A DNA stretch of 64,000 nt from Senegalia massiliensis (lineage in GTDB: Bacteria > Bacillota > Clostridia > Tissierellales > SIT17), in assembly GCF_009911265.1 (NCBI RefSeq), contig NZ_QXXA01000016.1, forward strand, positions 35,063 to 99,062, given 5' to 3'. The notes below the pieces were generated by a model. The model was not told the origin of the DNA and made no database searches. It worked only from the letters and a program-made list of their open reading frames with translations. The translations under genes and the position numbers were made by a program. Positions 48,817 to 58,945 of this stretch are shown here, one piece after another (positions within the stretch are counted from its first letter, which is position 1; every line of letters begins with the position of its first letter).

Positions 48817-48830
48817 TTTCTTGGTATTTT
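48797..48830. terminator. Bidirectional terminator between xer and yneA-like genes
   Basis: AAAATACCAAGAAA and TTTCTTGGTATTTT form a 14-bp stem with a 6-base loop that contains the overlapping stops of the two convergent genes; A and T runs on both sides serve both strands. Confidence 0.88.
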
Positions 48831-49112
48831 TAGAATATCTCCAGCTTCTATCCATTCATTACTTATATTATTTATTTTTTTTATTTTATAAACCACTTCC
48901 CTTACATCATCACCTTCAGGGTTATTCGATTTAGCTATACACCATATAGTGTCCCCTTCTTTTACATGTATTTGTTTGTATTCAGAATCTGTATTACTAG
49001 CAACTACTACACTTAATAAGTTATTTAATAATAAAGCAAATAATAAAATTAATACTAATAAAAATGTTACAAATCTAAACTTATTTACTATTACCAATCT
49101 TTTATTATACAT
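48813..49112 (-). CDS. yneA: YneA-like SOS cell-division inhibitor, LysM protein
   Basis: A 99-residue protein with an N-terminal membrane anchor (about 12-38) and a C-terminal LysM domain (IHVKEGDTIWCIAKSNNPEGD). YneA of Bacillus has the same size, architecture, orientation and LexA control, and delays division after DNA damage. It is divergent from lexA and has two LexA boxes at its promoter. The ribosome site is AGGAGG, seven to eight bases before the ATG. Function is inferred from synteny and architecture. Confidence 0.82.
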   Translation of the reverse strand: MYNKRLVIVNKFRFVTFLLVLILLFALLLNNLLSVVVASNTDSEYKQIHVKEGDTIWCIAKSNNPEGDDVREVVYKIKKINNISNEWIEAGDILKIPRN

Positions 49113-49132
49113 TTTTTCAACCTCCTCAAACT

Positions 49133-49146
49133 CGAACGTTAGTTCC
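49133..49146. promoter_or_regulatory. LexA box 1 (yneA side)
   Basis: CGAACGTTAGTTCC, a GAAC-N4-GTTC site just downstream of the yneA-like transcription start. Confidence 0.82.
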
Positions 49147-49154
49147 TTAATTTA

Positions 49155-49183
49155 AGTATAGCAGAACGCACGTTCCTTGTCAA
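49155..49183 (-). promoter_or_regulatory. Promoter of the yneA-like gene
   Basis: Read on the minus strand: TTGACA (49183-49178), 17 bases, TATACT (49160-49155). LexA box 2 lies within the spacer. Confidence 0.88.
49163..49176. promoter_or_regulatory. LexA box 2 (yneA promoter)
   Basis: AGAACGCACGTTCC, GAAC-N4-GTTC, inside the yneA-like promoter spacer. Confidence 0.87.
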
Positions 49184-49191
49184 CGAAAAAT

Positions 49192-49205
49192 CGAACGAAT
49201 GTTTG
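49192..49205. promoter_or_regulatory. LexA box 3 (lexA promoter)
   Basis: CGAACGAATGTTTG matches CGAAC-N4-GTTTG and overlaps the -35 of the lexA promoter, giving autoregulation. Confidence 0.84.
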
Positions 49206-49231
49206 ATAAATTTATTTTTATATGATATAAT
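49203..49231 (+). promoter_or_regulatory. lexA promoter
   Basis: TTGATA (49203-49208), 17 bases, TATAAT (49226-49231). Confidence 0.83.
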
Positions 49232-49262
49232 AAATTAAAATTGTCATTGTGAGGTGCGAGAT

Positions 49263-49883
49263 ATGTATGAAGAGTTAACATCAAAGCAAAGTAATATACT
49301 TAAATTTATAAAAAAAGAAATTTTACAAAAGGGTTATCCCCCTTCAGTTAGGGAAATATGTAAAGCGGTAGGATTAAAATCAACATCAACTGTACATGGA
49401 CATTTATCTAGATTAGAAAAAAAGGGATATATAAGAAGAGATGCTACAAAACCTAGAGCAATTGAAATTTTAGACAGCAATAATGAAAATATTTTTAGTA
49501 GAAAAGAAATTGCAGAGGTTCCCATTATAGGAAAAGTTACTGCTGGTTTACCAATATTAGCAACAGAAAACATTGAAGATACCTTTCCTTTACCTGTTGA
49601 TATTGTAAACAATGATACTGTTTTTATGCTTTCTGTAAGTGGTGAAAGTATGAAAGATGCAGGTATTTTAGACGGCGATTATGTTTTAGTTAAACAACAG
49701 AACACTGCTGAAAATGGAGAGATGATAGTTGCATTAATAGACGATGAAGCTACTGTCAAAAGATATTTTGTAGAAAAAGATCATATAAGACTTCAACCAG
49801 AAAATGCCTCTATGGAACCAATTATAGTAACTGATATTAAAATTTTAGGAAAAATAAAAGGTGTATTTAGAACAATAGATTAA
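49263..49883 (+). CDS. lexA: SOS repressor LexA
   Basis: LexA represses SOS genes and cleaves itself on RecA filaments. From the ATG at 49263 (site GAGGTG; an in-frame GTG at 49254 lies in that site) it has 206 residues. Winged helix: [20 protein letters not shown]. Cleavage site Ala94-Gly95 (KVTAGLP), catalytic Ser129 (VSGESMKD) and Lys166 (ATVKRYF) are all present, so self-cleavage should work. Confidence 0.97.
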   Translation: MYEELTSKQSNILKFIKKEILQKGYPPSVREICKAVGLKSTSTVHGHLSRLEKKGYIRRDATKPRAIEILDSNNENIFSRKEIAEVPIIGKVTAGLPILATENIEDTFPLPVDIVNNDTVFMLSVSGESMKDAGILDGDYVLVKQQNTAENGEMIVALIDDEATVKRYFVEKDHIRLQPENASMEPIIVTDIKILGKIKGVFRTID

Positions 49884-49902
49884 AGGCCCTAAGGCCTTTT
49901 TT
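49882..49902 (+). terminator. Rho-independent terminator after lexA
   Basis: AAAGGCC and GGCCTTT with a CTAA loop, followed by a T run. It ends at the stop codon of the convergent minus-strand gene. Confidence 0.88.
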
Positions 49903-49903
49903 A

Positions 49904-51190
49904 CTATAAAAATTTTTTATTATGAAATTTAGATAAAATTTCAATCAATGCATATTTGCTATGATAATAATTTAAACCCCCTTGGAAATAAACTATGTAA
50001 GGTTCCCTTATAGGAGCATCTGCACTTAATTCTATTGAAGAACCTTCTATAAAAGCTCCAGATGCCATAATTACTGGATCATCATAACCAGGCATATCCC
50101 ATGGCTCTGGACTTACATAAGAGTCAACAGGCGAAGAAGATTGAATAGATTTGCAAAATTCAATAACTTTTTCTTTACTTTTCATTTTTATAGCTTGTAT
50201 TATATCTCCCCTATTATCTTCTACTTTAGGTGTTATTTCATACCCTAAATCTTTAAAAACTTGTGCAAAAAGCAATGCGCTTTTTAAAGATTCTTTTACA
50301 ATCATAGGTGCTAAAAATAACCCTTGTAAAGTACTTCTTGTAGTCCCAAAAGTAAGACCACAATCCTTACCAATTCCAGGAGCTGTAAGTCTATTGGAAA
50401 TTCTTTGAACTAGATTTTTTTTACCTACTATATAACCACCAGTCAATGCCAATCCACCACCAGGATTTTTAATTAAAGATCCTGCCATTATATCTGCCCC
50501 AACATCTGTTGGTTCATATACATCCACAAATTCACCATAACAGTTATCTATCATGCAAATAATATCTTCTCTAACTAGTTTTATTTTTTTTATTACTTCC
50601 CTTATTTCTTCTATAGATAATGCCCTTCTAAAGCTATATCCAGTAGATCTTTGAATTAATATAACTTTAGTATTAGATGTTATACTATTAATTAAAGATG
50701 ATGTATCTATTGTATTGTCTGGCTTTAATTTAACTTCTTTATACTTAATCCCTCCTTCTAACAATGTTCCAGGTTCACTTCCCTTCACTCCAATGACCTT
50801 TAATAAAGTGTCATAAGGGCTACCTGCCGCCGAAATTAATTCATCTCCTGATGATAATAATGCTGATAATGTTAAATATAGAGCATGAGTCCCTGAAACT
50901 ATAGTAGGTCTAACTAAAGCATCTTCTGTAGAGAATACTCTCTTATAAATAGATTCTACCTTATCTCTCCCCATATCACCATAACCATAACCAGTAGTCC
51001 AATTAAAATTTGTTGAATCTAATCTTTCTTCTCTCATTGCATCTAATACCTTAATTTGATTATATTCACTATTATTCTCAATCTCTTGAAATCTATCTTT
51101 TAGTTTCTCTTCTGCTTCCGTAATTTTTTTAATCAATTTATCATCAATGCCTTTTTGTTTACATAATAATTTTATTGTCAAGTTATTCAA
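49904..51190 (-). CDS. Methionine gamma-lyase family PLP protein (YnbB)
   Basis: A 428-residue PLP-dependent enzyme of the YnbB / aluminium-resistance family, related to Cys/Met metabolism lyases. Seen: FNWTTGYGYGDMGRDKVE, VSGTHALYLTLSALLSSGDE, IDNCYGEFVDVYEPTDVGADI and KNPGGGLALTGGYIVG around the likely PLP-lysine. The reaction in the cell is not settled for this family. TTG start with an AAGGA site. Location near hfq, miaA and mutL is the usual one in Firmicutes. Confidence 0.88.
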   Translation of the reverse strand: MNNLTIKLLCKQKGIDDKLIKKITEAEEKLKDRFQEIENNSEYNQIKVLDAMREERLDSTNFNWTTGYGYGDMGRDKVESIYKRVFSTEDALVRPTIVSGTHALYLTLSALLSSGDELISAAGSPYDTLLKVIGVKGSEPGTLLEGGIKYKEVKLKPDNTIDTSSLINSITSNTKVILIQRSTGYSFRRALSIEEIREVIKKIKLVREDIICMIDNCYGEFVDVYEPTDVGADIMAGSLIKNPGGGLALTGGYIVGKKNLVQRISNRLTAPGIGKDCGLTFGTTRSTLQGLFLAPMIVKESLKSALLFAQVFKDLGYEITPKVEDNRGDIIQAIKMKSKEKVIEFCKSIQSSSPVDSYVSPEPWDMPGYDDPVIMASGAFIEGSSIELSADAPIREPYIVYFQGGLNYYHSKYALIEILSKFHNKKFL

Positions 51191-51210
51191 TTATTTTTCC
51201 TTCTTTCGTT

Positions 51211-51263
51211 TTTTAAGGACAAAAAGTATTCTCTATTTACAAGAAAACTTTTTGTCCTTAAAA
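51211..51263. terminator. 17-bp stem hairpin between hfq and ynbB
   Basis: TTTTAAGGACAAAAAGT pairs perfectly with ACTTTTTGTCCTTAAAA across a 19-base loop. It begins at the hfq stop; no separate T run follows, so termination may be partial. Confidence 0.65.
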
Positions 51264-51488
51264 TTATTTTTCTGTTAAATCTATATTTTTGGCAGGAATC
51301 ATAGTAGATATTGCATGCTTGTAAATCATATTTTGATTCCCTTCATTTTCTAATGAAATAGTATAATTATCAAAACCTCTTACTAATCCTTTCAACTGAA
51401 AGCCATTCATTAAATATATAGTAACAGGAATTTCTGCTCTTCTCAACTTATTTAAAAATATATCCTGTAAATTAATATTGCTTTTCAT
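51264..51488 (-). CDS. hfq: RNA chaperone Hfq
   Basis: A 74-residue Sm-like protein that helps small RNAs pair with targets. [25 protein letters not shown] is the Sm1 region and the Sm2 motif is [10 protein letters not shown]. It starts two bases after miaA with a GGGGGTG site. Confidence 0.97.
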   Translation of the reverse strand: MKSNINLQDIFLNKLRRAEIPVTIYLMNGFQLKGLVRGFDNYTISLENEGNQNMIYKHAISTMIPAKNIDLTEK

Positions 51489-51490
51489 TA

Positions 51491-52435
51491 TTATTCACCC
51501 CCTAATTTATCATTTATTATAGAAGTCATTTTTTCGACTAAATCTTCTTCCTTTTCAAAATCCCCCTTATTAAACCATATAATTCTATCATCCCTTCTAA
51601 ACCAAGTAAGTTGTCTTTTTGCAAATCTTCTGGTATCTCTTTTTAATAGCTCTATAGCTTTTTCTAAGCTATAACTTCCTTCGAGATAACCTATAATTTC
51701 TTTATACCCTAATCCCTGCATAGATACTAAAGATTTTTCATATCCTTTATCTAATAAATCTTTGACTTCATCTACAAGTCCTTCTTTTATCATCATATCA
51801 ACTCTTAAATTTATTCTTTTATAAAGTTTTTCTCTATCCATATATAATCCTAAAATTATTAAATTGAAATCAGGATTAGGTTTTCTAAAGTTATTATACC
51901 CTTCACTCATAGGTTTACCTGTTTCATAATAAATTTCAAGAGCTCTAACAATTCTTTTAGCATCATTTTCGTGAATCCTATTATATGATTTTTCATCTAC
52001 TTCTTTAAGTAGATTATGAATATATTTATTTCCATATTTATCAGCTAAAGCATAATATTTATCTCTTAGCTCTTGATTTGAAATGGCATTTGTAAAATCT
52101 AAATCATATACTAATGAATTTATATACAAACCAGTACCTCCAACCACAAGAGGTAGCTTATTTTTACTATAAATATCATCAATATAAGAATAAGCATTAT
52201 CCTTAAAATCAGATACACTATATTCTTCATCAGGATATACCTCATCTATCATGTAATGATTAATTAAATCCATTTCACATTTATTAATTTTAGCAGTACC
52301 AATATTCATATATTTATATATTTGCATAGAATCTGCTGATATTATTTCTGCATTTATTTTTTTAGCTAATTTAATAGATACTGAAGTTTTTCCAGAAGCT
52401 GTAGGGCCAATTAAAAGTATTAAATCTCTCTTCAT
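51491..52435 (-). CDS. miaA: tRNA dimethylallyltransferase
   Basis: MiaA adds a dimethylallyl group to A37 of tRNAs reading UNN codons; MiaB, encoded nearby at 57341, then methylthiolates the product. 314 residues with P-loop [26 protein letters not shown] and the C-terminal [14 protein letters not shown]. Follows mutL by 15 bases and precedes hfq. Confidence 0.97.
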   Translation of the reverse strand: MKRDLILLIGPTASGKTSVSIKLAKKINAEIISADSMQIYKYMNIGTAKINKCEMDLINHYMIDEVYPDEEYSVSDFKDNAYSYIDDIYSKNKLPLVVGGTGLYINSLVYDLDFTNAISNQELRDKYYALADKYGNKYIHNLLKEVDEKSYNRIHENDAKRIVRALEIYYETGKPMSEGYNNFRKPNPDFNLIILGLYMDREKLYKRINLRVDMMIKEGLVDEVKDLLDKGYEKSLVSMQGLGYKEIIGYLEGSYSLEKAIELLKRDTRRFAKRQLTWFRRDDRIIWFNKGDFEKEEDLVEKMTSIINDKLGGE

Positions 52436-52450
52436 TAAATCCTCCTTAAA

Positions 52451-54274
52451 TCACTGTATTCTTTTAAACATTTTTTCAATTTCATATTTAGTTATTTTAA
52501 TAGTAATAGGTCTTCCATGAGGACAAGTAAAAGGGTTTTCACATTTTTTCAAATCATTCATTAAACTTTTTATCTCAATATGCCCCATAGAATCTCCTGC
52601 TTTTATAGCATTTGTACAAGACATTTTGATTATCTTTTCTGCTCTCAAATCATATTTATTGCTTATATTTTCATTTAAATTATCTAATATATCCATAAAT
52701 AAATTATTATTGTCTGGAAGACCAAATAACATTGGAACTCCCCTTATAGAGATACTATTTCTCCCAAAATCTTCAATATCAAATCCTAATTCATTGAAAA
52801 GTTCTATATTATTTAATATCAATTCATAGTCATAGTGACTCAAATTAATTGTTCTTGGTACAATCAATGGTTGAATAACAACACTCTCTTTTTCATATTG
52901 TAATCTAAACTTTTCATACATTATCCTCTCATGAGCAGCATGTTGATCTATCATATACATAGTATTACTAATACTATCTTCTCCAATTATATAAGTATTA
53001 AAAACTCTACCTATAATATTTAGTTCTGGAAAAACTCTGGAAGAATCATTATCTTGTATTGACTTTTTATTTTCTCTTACTGAAGATTTATCCAACGTTT
53101 CTATTTTATCTTCTTTAACAAAATTTATTTGTTCAATATCTTCAACTTCGTACTCTTTTTTTAATAAAGGTTTATTATAATTGTTCTTGTTTATTTCAGT
53201 ATTTTTAGGTTTATCATCTAAAATATCAATAATTTCTTCAGTTTTTTGTTTGTTTTTATTCTCTAAAGTAATATTTGGAACTAAATTAAATTCAAAAAGT
53301 CTGTTTTTCACTATATCAGTAACCTTAGGAATTAATTTTAAATCATCATTAAATCTTATTTCAACTTTAGACGGATGAACATTCACATCAATATTCTTAG
53401 GATCAACTTTTATATATAAATATACAACAGGATATCTATTAATAGTAATTAAAGTTTTATACGCCTCTTCTATAGCTTTAGATAATAGTTTGCTATTTAC
53501 ATATCTCCCGTTAACAAAAAATAATTCATAATTTCTATTACCTCTATTAAATAATGGTTTAGATATGTAACCATTTATAGAAAATAAGTCACTTGAATAG
53601 TTTATTGAAATTAAAGATTCAGTATGTTCTTTTCCATATATACTAAAAATCGTGGATTTCAAATCTCCATTGCCAGGTGTTTTAATCATATTTTTATTAT
53701 CTTTTATATAATTAAAGGATATATCTGTATTAGATAATGCTAGCTTATTAATTATATTTGTTATATTAGCAGATTCAGCAGAATCAGATCTCAAGAATTT
53801 TTTTCTTACAGGAGTATTATAAAATATATTCCTAACTATAATAGTAGTTCCCTTAGGAGAACCAACCTCACTTTCCTGCTGAAGTATACCTCCATGTATT
53901 TCTACCATTATGCCAGTTTCTTCATCAATAGTTTTACTTATTAATTCAACCATAGAAATTGAAGAAATACTTGCGAGAGCTTCACCTCTAAATCCTAAAG
54001 AATGTACCTTTAATAAATCTTCTGATTTAGATATTTTGCTTGTAGAATGTCTTAAAAAAGCTAATTGTATATCATCTTTATATATGCCATCTCCATCATC
54101 TGTAATTCTAATGTAATTTTTACCACCATCTTTTATTTCAATAGTTATATTTCTAGCATTAGCATCTATGGAATTTTCTATTAATTCTTTCACTATAGAA
54201 GAAGGTCTTTCAATGACCTCTCCTGCTGCTATTTTATTTATTGTATTATCATCTAAAACATTAATCTTTTTCAC
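52451..54274 (-). CDS. mutL: DNA mismatch repair protein MutL
   Basis: MutL links MutS to strand incision. From the GTG at 54274, which has TAGGTGG at the right distance, it has 607 residues. The GHKL ATPase has INKIAAGEVIERP, DDGDGI and SLGFRGEALASIS. The C-terminal endonuclease has DQHAAHERIMYE and CPHGRP, so this is an incising MutL as expected without MutH. The longer start at 54286 lies within the ribosome site. Confidence 0.95.
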   Translation of the reverse strand: MKKINVLDDNTINKIAAGEVIERPSSIVKELIENSIDANARNITIEIKDGGKNYIRITDDGDGIYKDDIQLAFLRHSTSKISKSEDLLKVHSLGFRGEALASISSISMVELISKTIDEETGIMVEIHGGILQQESEVGSPKGTTIIVRNIFYNTPVRKKFLRSDSAESANITNIINKLALSNTDISFNYIKDNKNMIKTPGNGDLKSTIFSIYGKEHTESLISINYSSDLFSINGYISKPLFNRGNRNYELFFVNGRYVNSKLLSKAIEEAYKTLITINRYPVVYLYIKVDPKNIDVNVHPSKVEIRFNDDLKLIPKVTDIVKNRLFEFNLVPNITLENKNKQKTEEIIDILDDKPKNTEINKNNYNKPLLKKEYEVEDIEQINFVKEDKIETLDKSSVRENKKSIQDNDSSRVFPELNIIGRVFNTYIIGEDSISNTMYMIDQHAAHERIMYEKFRLQYEKESVVIQPLIVPRTINLSHYDYELILNNIELFNELGFDIEDFGRNSISIRGVPMLFGLPDNNNLFMDILDNLNENISNKYDLRAEKIIKMSCTNAIKAGDSMGHIEIKSLMNDLKKCENPFTCPHGRPITIKITKYEIEKMFKRIQ

Positions 54275-54286
54275 AGTATAAACCAC

Positions 54287-56917
54287 CTAAATTTCTTTAG
54301 TTTTATCGATTAGTTCATTTAATAAATTCATCGATTCCAAAGGAGTTAAATTAATTAAATCTATACTCTTTATCAATTCTATTATTTCATTTTCTTTCAT
54401 CTTAAATATATCAATTTGACTTTCAGATTTATTTTCTTTTATATCTCCATTTGAAGAAATATTATTACTATAATTTATATCATTTTCTTCTAAATCTCTT
54501 AATATATTTTTTGCTCTAGAAGTTACTTCTGAAGGAACACCTGCTAAATTTGCTACTTCTATTCCGTAACTTTTATCGGCTTCTCCTCTTACTACTTTTC
54601 TTAAAAAAATAATATCTTCACCAGCTTCTTTAACTGTTATTTTATAATTTTTTATACCCTCTATTTTTCCCTCTAATTCAGTCAATTCATGATAATGGGT
54701 AGAGAAAAGAGTTTTAGCTCCAATCTTGCTTTTATCACTTATATATTCAATAACAGCCCACGCAATACTAAGTCCATCGTAAGTACTTGTTCCTCGGCCT
54801 ATTTCATCTAATATTATTAAACTGTTTTTAGAACTATTATTTAAAATATTTGCAACTTCATTCATTTCAACCATAAAAGTACTTTGTCCTTGTGATAAAT
54901 CATCACTAGCTCCAACTCTAGTAAATATTCTATCTACCAAACAAATATCTGCATATTCAGCAGGAACAAAGCTTCCGATTTGTGCCATCAAAGTTATAAT
55001 AGCTACTTGCCTCATATAAGTAGATTTACCAGCCATATTAGGTCCAGTAATGATATTTAATCTATTGTCTTCATTATCTAAAAAAGTATCATTTGGAATA
55101 AACATTTCATTCTTTAATACCTTTTCAACTACAGGATGTCTTCCTTTTTTAATATTAATAATCTTTTCTGAATTTATTTTAGGTTTAATATAATTATTTT
55201 TATAAGAAACTAGAGACAATGAATTTAAGCAATCAATTGTAGCAATTATTTTAGCAGTAGACTGCATTCTTTCAATCTTAGCTTTCAATTTATCTCTTAT
55301 TTCAACAAATATATTATACTCTAATATTACACTTTTCTCTTCAGCTCCAAGGATTTTTGATTCCATTTCTTTTAATTCAGGTGTAATATATCTTTCCGAA
55401 TTAGATAAAGTTTGCTTTCTTATATAATTGTCTGGTACTAATTTTATATTAGATTTTCTTACTTCAATATAGTAACCAAAAACTTTATTAAAACCTATTT
55501 TCAAGCTTTTTATTCCTGTTCTATTCTTTTCATTAGCTTCAAGCTTATTTAACCAATTTTTACCTTCAATTGAAGCATTAAGTAACTCATCTAATTTTTC
55601 ATCATAATTCTTTTTAATTATTCCACCTTCACGAGTTTGTATAGGAGGATCTTCTACAATAGCTTCATGAATAAGTGCATGTACATCTTCTAATAAATCA
55701 ATATCACGAGCAAGTTGTTTTAAAAACTCAGACTTTGAATTAATTAGCAACTCTTTTATATCAGGCAATATTTTAATAGAATTTTTAAGAGCTATTAAAT
55801 CCCTAGCGTTACAACTTCCATAAACTATTTTCCCAATAAGTCTTTCAATATCATAGACTTTATTTAATTTTTGTTTTATCTCATCCATTAATATGATATC
55901 TTCATACAAATTTTCTATTGCATTTAAACGTTTTTGTATTAAGTCTATATTTAACAAAGGTTCTTCTAACCATTTTCTTAACATTCTTGCTCCCATAGCA
56001 GTAGATGTTTTATCTAAAATCCAAAGCAAGGATCCTTTTTTAGTCTTATCTCTTATAGTTTCAGTAATTTCTAAATTTTTTCTTGTATTTATATCTATCA
56101 ACATAAAATTTTCTATATTATACTTATATATATTATTAATATGACTTAAAGAATTTTTCTGAGTTTCATTTAAATAACTTAATAAAGAACCAACGCTTTT
56201 TATTGAGTAATTATCATTTGATATCCCAAAACCTTCTAAATTTAAAATGTTAAAATGTCTTTTTATTATCTTTTTATTTTCTTCAATATTAAATAACCAA
56301 TCATCAGTTTTATCAATAACAATATCTATCTTCTTTTCTATTTCATCAGATATTTTATTTTCAAATATATATTTATTTGCAATTATTTCTTTTGGTTTTA
56401 TTTTTGCCAGCTCATCTATCAAAGCTTTAAAACCCTCTTTAGAATTATTGGTAACTTTTTGAGTAGTATAAAACTCTCCAGTAGTTATATCTGCATAAGA
56501 AATACCAACTCCATTTTGATCCATGAATATACTTGACAAATAGTTGTTATTTTTCTCATCTAACATTTTAGTATCTGTTACAGTACCTCTAGATATTATC
56601 CTAACAACGTCCCTTTTAACTATACCTTTTGCTTCGTTTGGGTTCTCTATCTGCTCACAAATAGCAACTTTATATCCTTTATCTACTAATTTGGATATAT
56701 AACCATCAGCAGAATGAAATGGAACTCCACACATAGGAGCTTTTTCTTTTTGACCACATTCTCTTCCAGTTAATGTTATTTCAAGTTCTTTTGATGCTAT
56801 CAGAGCATCATCAAAAAACATTTCATAAAAATCTCCTAGTCGGAAAAATAATATGGAGTCTTTATTTTTATTTTTAATTTTCATATATTGTTCCATCATA
56901 GGTGTTAACTTTGACAC
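54287..56917 (-). CDS. mutS: DNA mismatch repair protein MutS
   Basis: MutS recognises mismatches as a dimer. 876 residues from a GTG start with AGGAGGG. N-terminal mismatch domain with the Phe-x-Glu loop (FFRLGDFYEMFFDDA), then lever and clamp, then ATPase with Walker A GPNMAGKSTYMRQ and DEIGRGTSTYDG. mutL follows directly. A terminator lies upstream, so it starts a new transcription unit. Confidence 0.98.
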   Translation of the reverse strand: MSKLTPMMEQYMKIKNKNKDSILFFRLGDFYEMFFDDALIASKELEITLTGRECGQKEKAPMCGVPFHSADGYISKLVDKGYKVAICEQIENPNEAKGIVKRDVVRIISRGTVTDTKMLDEKNNNYLSSIFMDQNGVGISYADITTGEFYTTQKVTNNSKEGFKALIDELAKIKPKEIIANKYIFENKISDEIEKKIDIVIDKTDDWLFNIEENKKIIKRHFNILNLEGFGISNDNYSIKSVGSLLSYLNETQKNSLSHINNIYKYNIENFMLIDINTRKNLEITETIRDKTKKGSLLWILDKTSTAMGARMLRKWLEEPLLNIDLIQKRLNAIENLYEDIILMDEIKQKLNKVYDIERLIGKIVYGSCNARDLIALKNSIKILPDIKELLINSKSEFLKQLARDIDLLEDVHALIHEAIVEDPPIQTREGGIIKKNYDEKLDELLNASIEGKNWLNKLEANEKNRTGIKSLKIGFNKVFGYYIEVRKSNIKLVPDNYIRKQTLSNSERYITPELKEMESKILGAEEKSVILEYNIFVEIRDKLKAKIERMQSTAKIIATIDCLNSLSLVSYKNNYIKPKINSEKIINIKKGRHPVVEKVLKNEMFIPNDTFLDNEDNRLNIITGPNMAGKSTYMRQVAIITLMAQIGSFVPAEYADICLVDRIFTRVGASDDLSQGQSTFMVEMNEVANILNNSSKNSLIILDEIGRGTSTYDGLSIAWAVIEYISDKSKIGAKTLFSTHYHELTELEGKIEGIKNYKITVKEAGEDIIFLRKVVRGEADKSYGIEVANLAGVPSEVTSRAKNILRDLEENDINYSNNISSNGDIKENKSESQIDIFKMKENEIIELIKSIDLINLTPLESMNLLNELIDKTKEI

Positions 56918-56939
56918 ATAATTCCCTCCTAGTAAAACT

Positions 56940-56978
56940 AAAATAAATAGACTAAGATGTACTTAGTCTATTTATTTT
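56940..56978 (-). terminator. Terminator after the YlbF-family gene
   Basis: AAAATAAATAGACTAAG pairs perfectly (17 bp) with CTTAGTCTATTTATTTT across a 5-base loop; on the minus strand it continues with AGTTTT. Confidence 0.8.
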
Positions 56979-56979
56979 A

Positions 56980-57348
56980 TCATTTTTTACAACCATTACA
57001 TCCTTTGCTATTACTTATACCCGTATAATACTCTAATATATTATCAACGTTTTTTATTGTTTTTTCAACTTTAGATTTGCATTTAATGTAATTTGTATAT
57101 TTTTTTTCCTTTAAAAGTTTTTTATTTAATTCCTTAATTTCTAAGCTAATATTTTTTATATCTGTTTTTTGTCCCTCTACTAATAATTTATTATATAACT
57201 TTGTTTTTTCATCTAATTTAGATTTTAATTTCATAGTATTGCTATCATTATAGTATTCTTCTTGTGATTTAATATACTCTATATATTCTTCAGAATCTTG
57301 GATTGTTTTTCCTAATTCCCTTGCAATATCTAATGTAGAATTACTCAA
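56980..57348 (-). CDS. YlbF/YmcA (Ric complex) family protein with C-terminal Cys pair
   Basis: A 122-residue helical protein of the YlbF/YmcA family. In Bacillus RicA, RicF and RicT form an iron-sulfur complex that promotes RNase Y cleavage and affects sporulation and competence. The C-terminal KGCNGCKK offers Cys ligands as expected. The TTG at 57348 suits the AGAAGGTG site; a GTG at 57357 is the other option. It overlaps the end of miaB. RNase Y (rny) is in the same window. Confidence 0.82.
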   Translation of the reverse strand: MSNSTLDIARELGKTIQDSEEYIEYIKSQEEYYNDSNTMKLKSKLDEKTKLYNKLLVEGQKTDIKNISLEIKELNKKLLKEKKYTNYIKCKSKVEKTIKNVDNILEYYTGISNSKGCNGCKK

Positions 57349-58675
57349 TAATTTCACCTTCTAGTGTCCAAGTTTTTGCAGTATTAACCTTTACATTTAC
57401 TATACTTCCGATTAAGCTTTCATTACCTTCAAAGTGAATTAATTTATTAGTATCAGTTCTACCAGATAATTTGGTAGAATCATTTTTACTAATTTCTTCT
57501 ACGAGTACTTTAACTTCTTTTCCTATTAAGTTTTTATTTCTTTCTAAGCTTATTTCTTTTAAAACTTCTAATAATCTATTAAATCTTGTATGTTTTATAT
57601 CATCAGGTATTTGGTCTTTATCTTTAGCTGCAGGAGTACCTTCTCTAATTGAATATAAAAATGTAAAAGCTGAATCAAACTTTGAATGTTTAACTACTTC
57701 TATTGTATCTTCAAAATCTTCTTCTGTTTCTCCTGGAAAACCAACAATAATATCTGTGGTAATTGCTATATCAGGAATAGCTTTTCTTATTTTATCTACT
57801 AAAGTTAAATATTGTCTTTTTGTATATTTTCTATTCATCTTTTTTAATATCCTATCACTACCTGATTGAAATGGTAAGTGAAGATGATTACAAACCTTAT
57901 CACAATTTGTCATCTCATCAATAAGATCTTCAGATAAATCCTTAGGATGAGAAGTCATAAACCTTATTCTTTCTATCCCCTCAACATCATTAAGCATATA
58001 TAGTAGTTCTGCAAAGCTTACTTTTTCTTCTAAATTTTTACCATATGAGTTAACATTTTGGCCTAATAAGGTTATCTCCTTATATCCTTGTTCACTTAAT
58101 CTTTTAGCTTCTTTTAATATATCTTTTGGTTCTCTACTTTTTTCTCGCCCTCTAGTATAAGGAACTATACAATAAGTACAAAAATTATTACAACCATACA
58201 TAATATTAATAAAAGCTTTAAAATCATATTTTCTTTTAGTAGGTAAATCTTCTATTATTTCTTTACTATCATTCCAAACATCTACTAACATATTCATTTT
58301 TTGATCATGATCCTCTATTAACTCTGGTAATTTATGAATATTATGTGTTCCAAATATTATATCAACATGAGAGTACTTTTCTTTTATAACTTTTCTCACA
58401 TCTTCTTTCTGCATCATACATCCACATACGGCAATTATTAGATTTGGATTTTCTCTTTTTATTCTTTTTAATTCTCCTAAATTACCATATACTTTTAATT
58501 CTGCATTTTCTCTTACTAAACACGTATTATATATTATTAAATCAGCTTCTTCTTTATCAGAAGTTGAAATATATCCTAATGATTCCAAAATTCCTTCTAT
58601 TTTTTCTGAGTCATGTTCATTCATCTGACATCCCCAAGTTACTACAAGATACTTTTTTTGATTAGTATTATTCAT
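57341..58675 (-). CDS. miaB: tRNA-2-methylthio-N6-dimethylallyladenosine synthase
   Basis: Radical-SAM enzyme that adds the methylthio group to i6A37. 444 residues: N-terminal cluster Cys in [23 protein letters not shown] and CGCMMQ; radical-[24 protein letters not shown]-terminal TRAM. The QMNE motif separates it from RimO. Strong GGAGGAAAT site. Start of the minus-strand repair block. Confidence 0.97.
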   Translation of the reverse strand: MNNTNQKKYLVVTWGCQMNEHDSEKIEGILESLGYISTSDKEEADLIIYNTCLVRENAELKVYGNLGELKRIKRENPNLIIAVCGCMMQKEDVRKVIKEKYSHVDIIFGTHNIHKLPELIEDHDQKMNMLVDVWNDSKEIIEDLPTKRKYDFKAFINIMYGCNNFCTYCIVPYTRGREKSREPKDILKEAKRLSEQGYKEITLLGQNVNSYGKNLEEKVSFAELLYMLNDVEGIERIRFMTSHPKDLSEDLIDEMTNCDKVCNHLHLPFQSGSDRILKKMNRKYTKRQYLTLVDKIRKAIPDIAITTDIIVGFPGETEEDFEDTIEVVKHSKFDSAFTFLYSIREGTPAAKDKDQIPDDIKHTRFNRLLEVLKEISLERNKNLIGKEVKVLVEEISKNDSTKLSGRTDTNKLIHFEGNESLIGSIVNVKVNTAKTWTLEGEIIE

Positions 58676-58726
58676 GATATTTCCTCCTTACTTTTTCATT
58701 CTATATTATATCATAACAATAATCAA

Positions 58727-58770
58727 TAAAAAAAGCAGTAGTTAGCAACTTTTAGCCACTGCCTTTTTTA
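58727..58770. terminator. Bidirectional terminator-like hairpin
   Basis: A run of A, then GCAGT...; the complementary arm is ACTGC followed by a T run. The stem includes G-T pairs (GTTAGC with AGCCAC). It lies at the boundary between the core block and the accessory region. Confidence 0.65.
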
Positions 58771-58813
58771 CTGATTACCATTAACATTTTTCTAAAATTA
58801 TTATAAACTTATT

Positions 58814-58945
58814 TTATTAATCTATCTTCATACCAACAAAATACAACTATCTTTCCGTTATCTTCCCATATTGCATTTCTATGATTTTGGATTTTATCTG
58901 TAAAATGTAGTACCTGTGCATATTCAAAAAAGGTGCTACTAGTCC
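58814..58945 (-). pseudogene. C-terminal fragment of an unrecognised gene
   Basis: Minus-strand open frame of about 43 codons without a start codon or ribosome site, ending with GKIVVFCWYEDRLIK and a TAA at 58814-58816. Its upstream end runs into the plus-strand peptidase remnant, so this looks like the surviving tail of a gene joined to another fragment. No family recognised. Confidence 0.4.

Noticed and set aside
48949..49155. Plus-strand 68-codon frame opposite the yneA-like gene
   Set aside because: Ser/Asn/Leu-rich shadow without a start site; it also crosses the LexA boxes.
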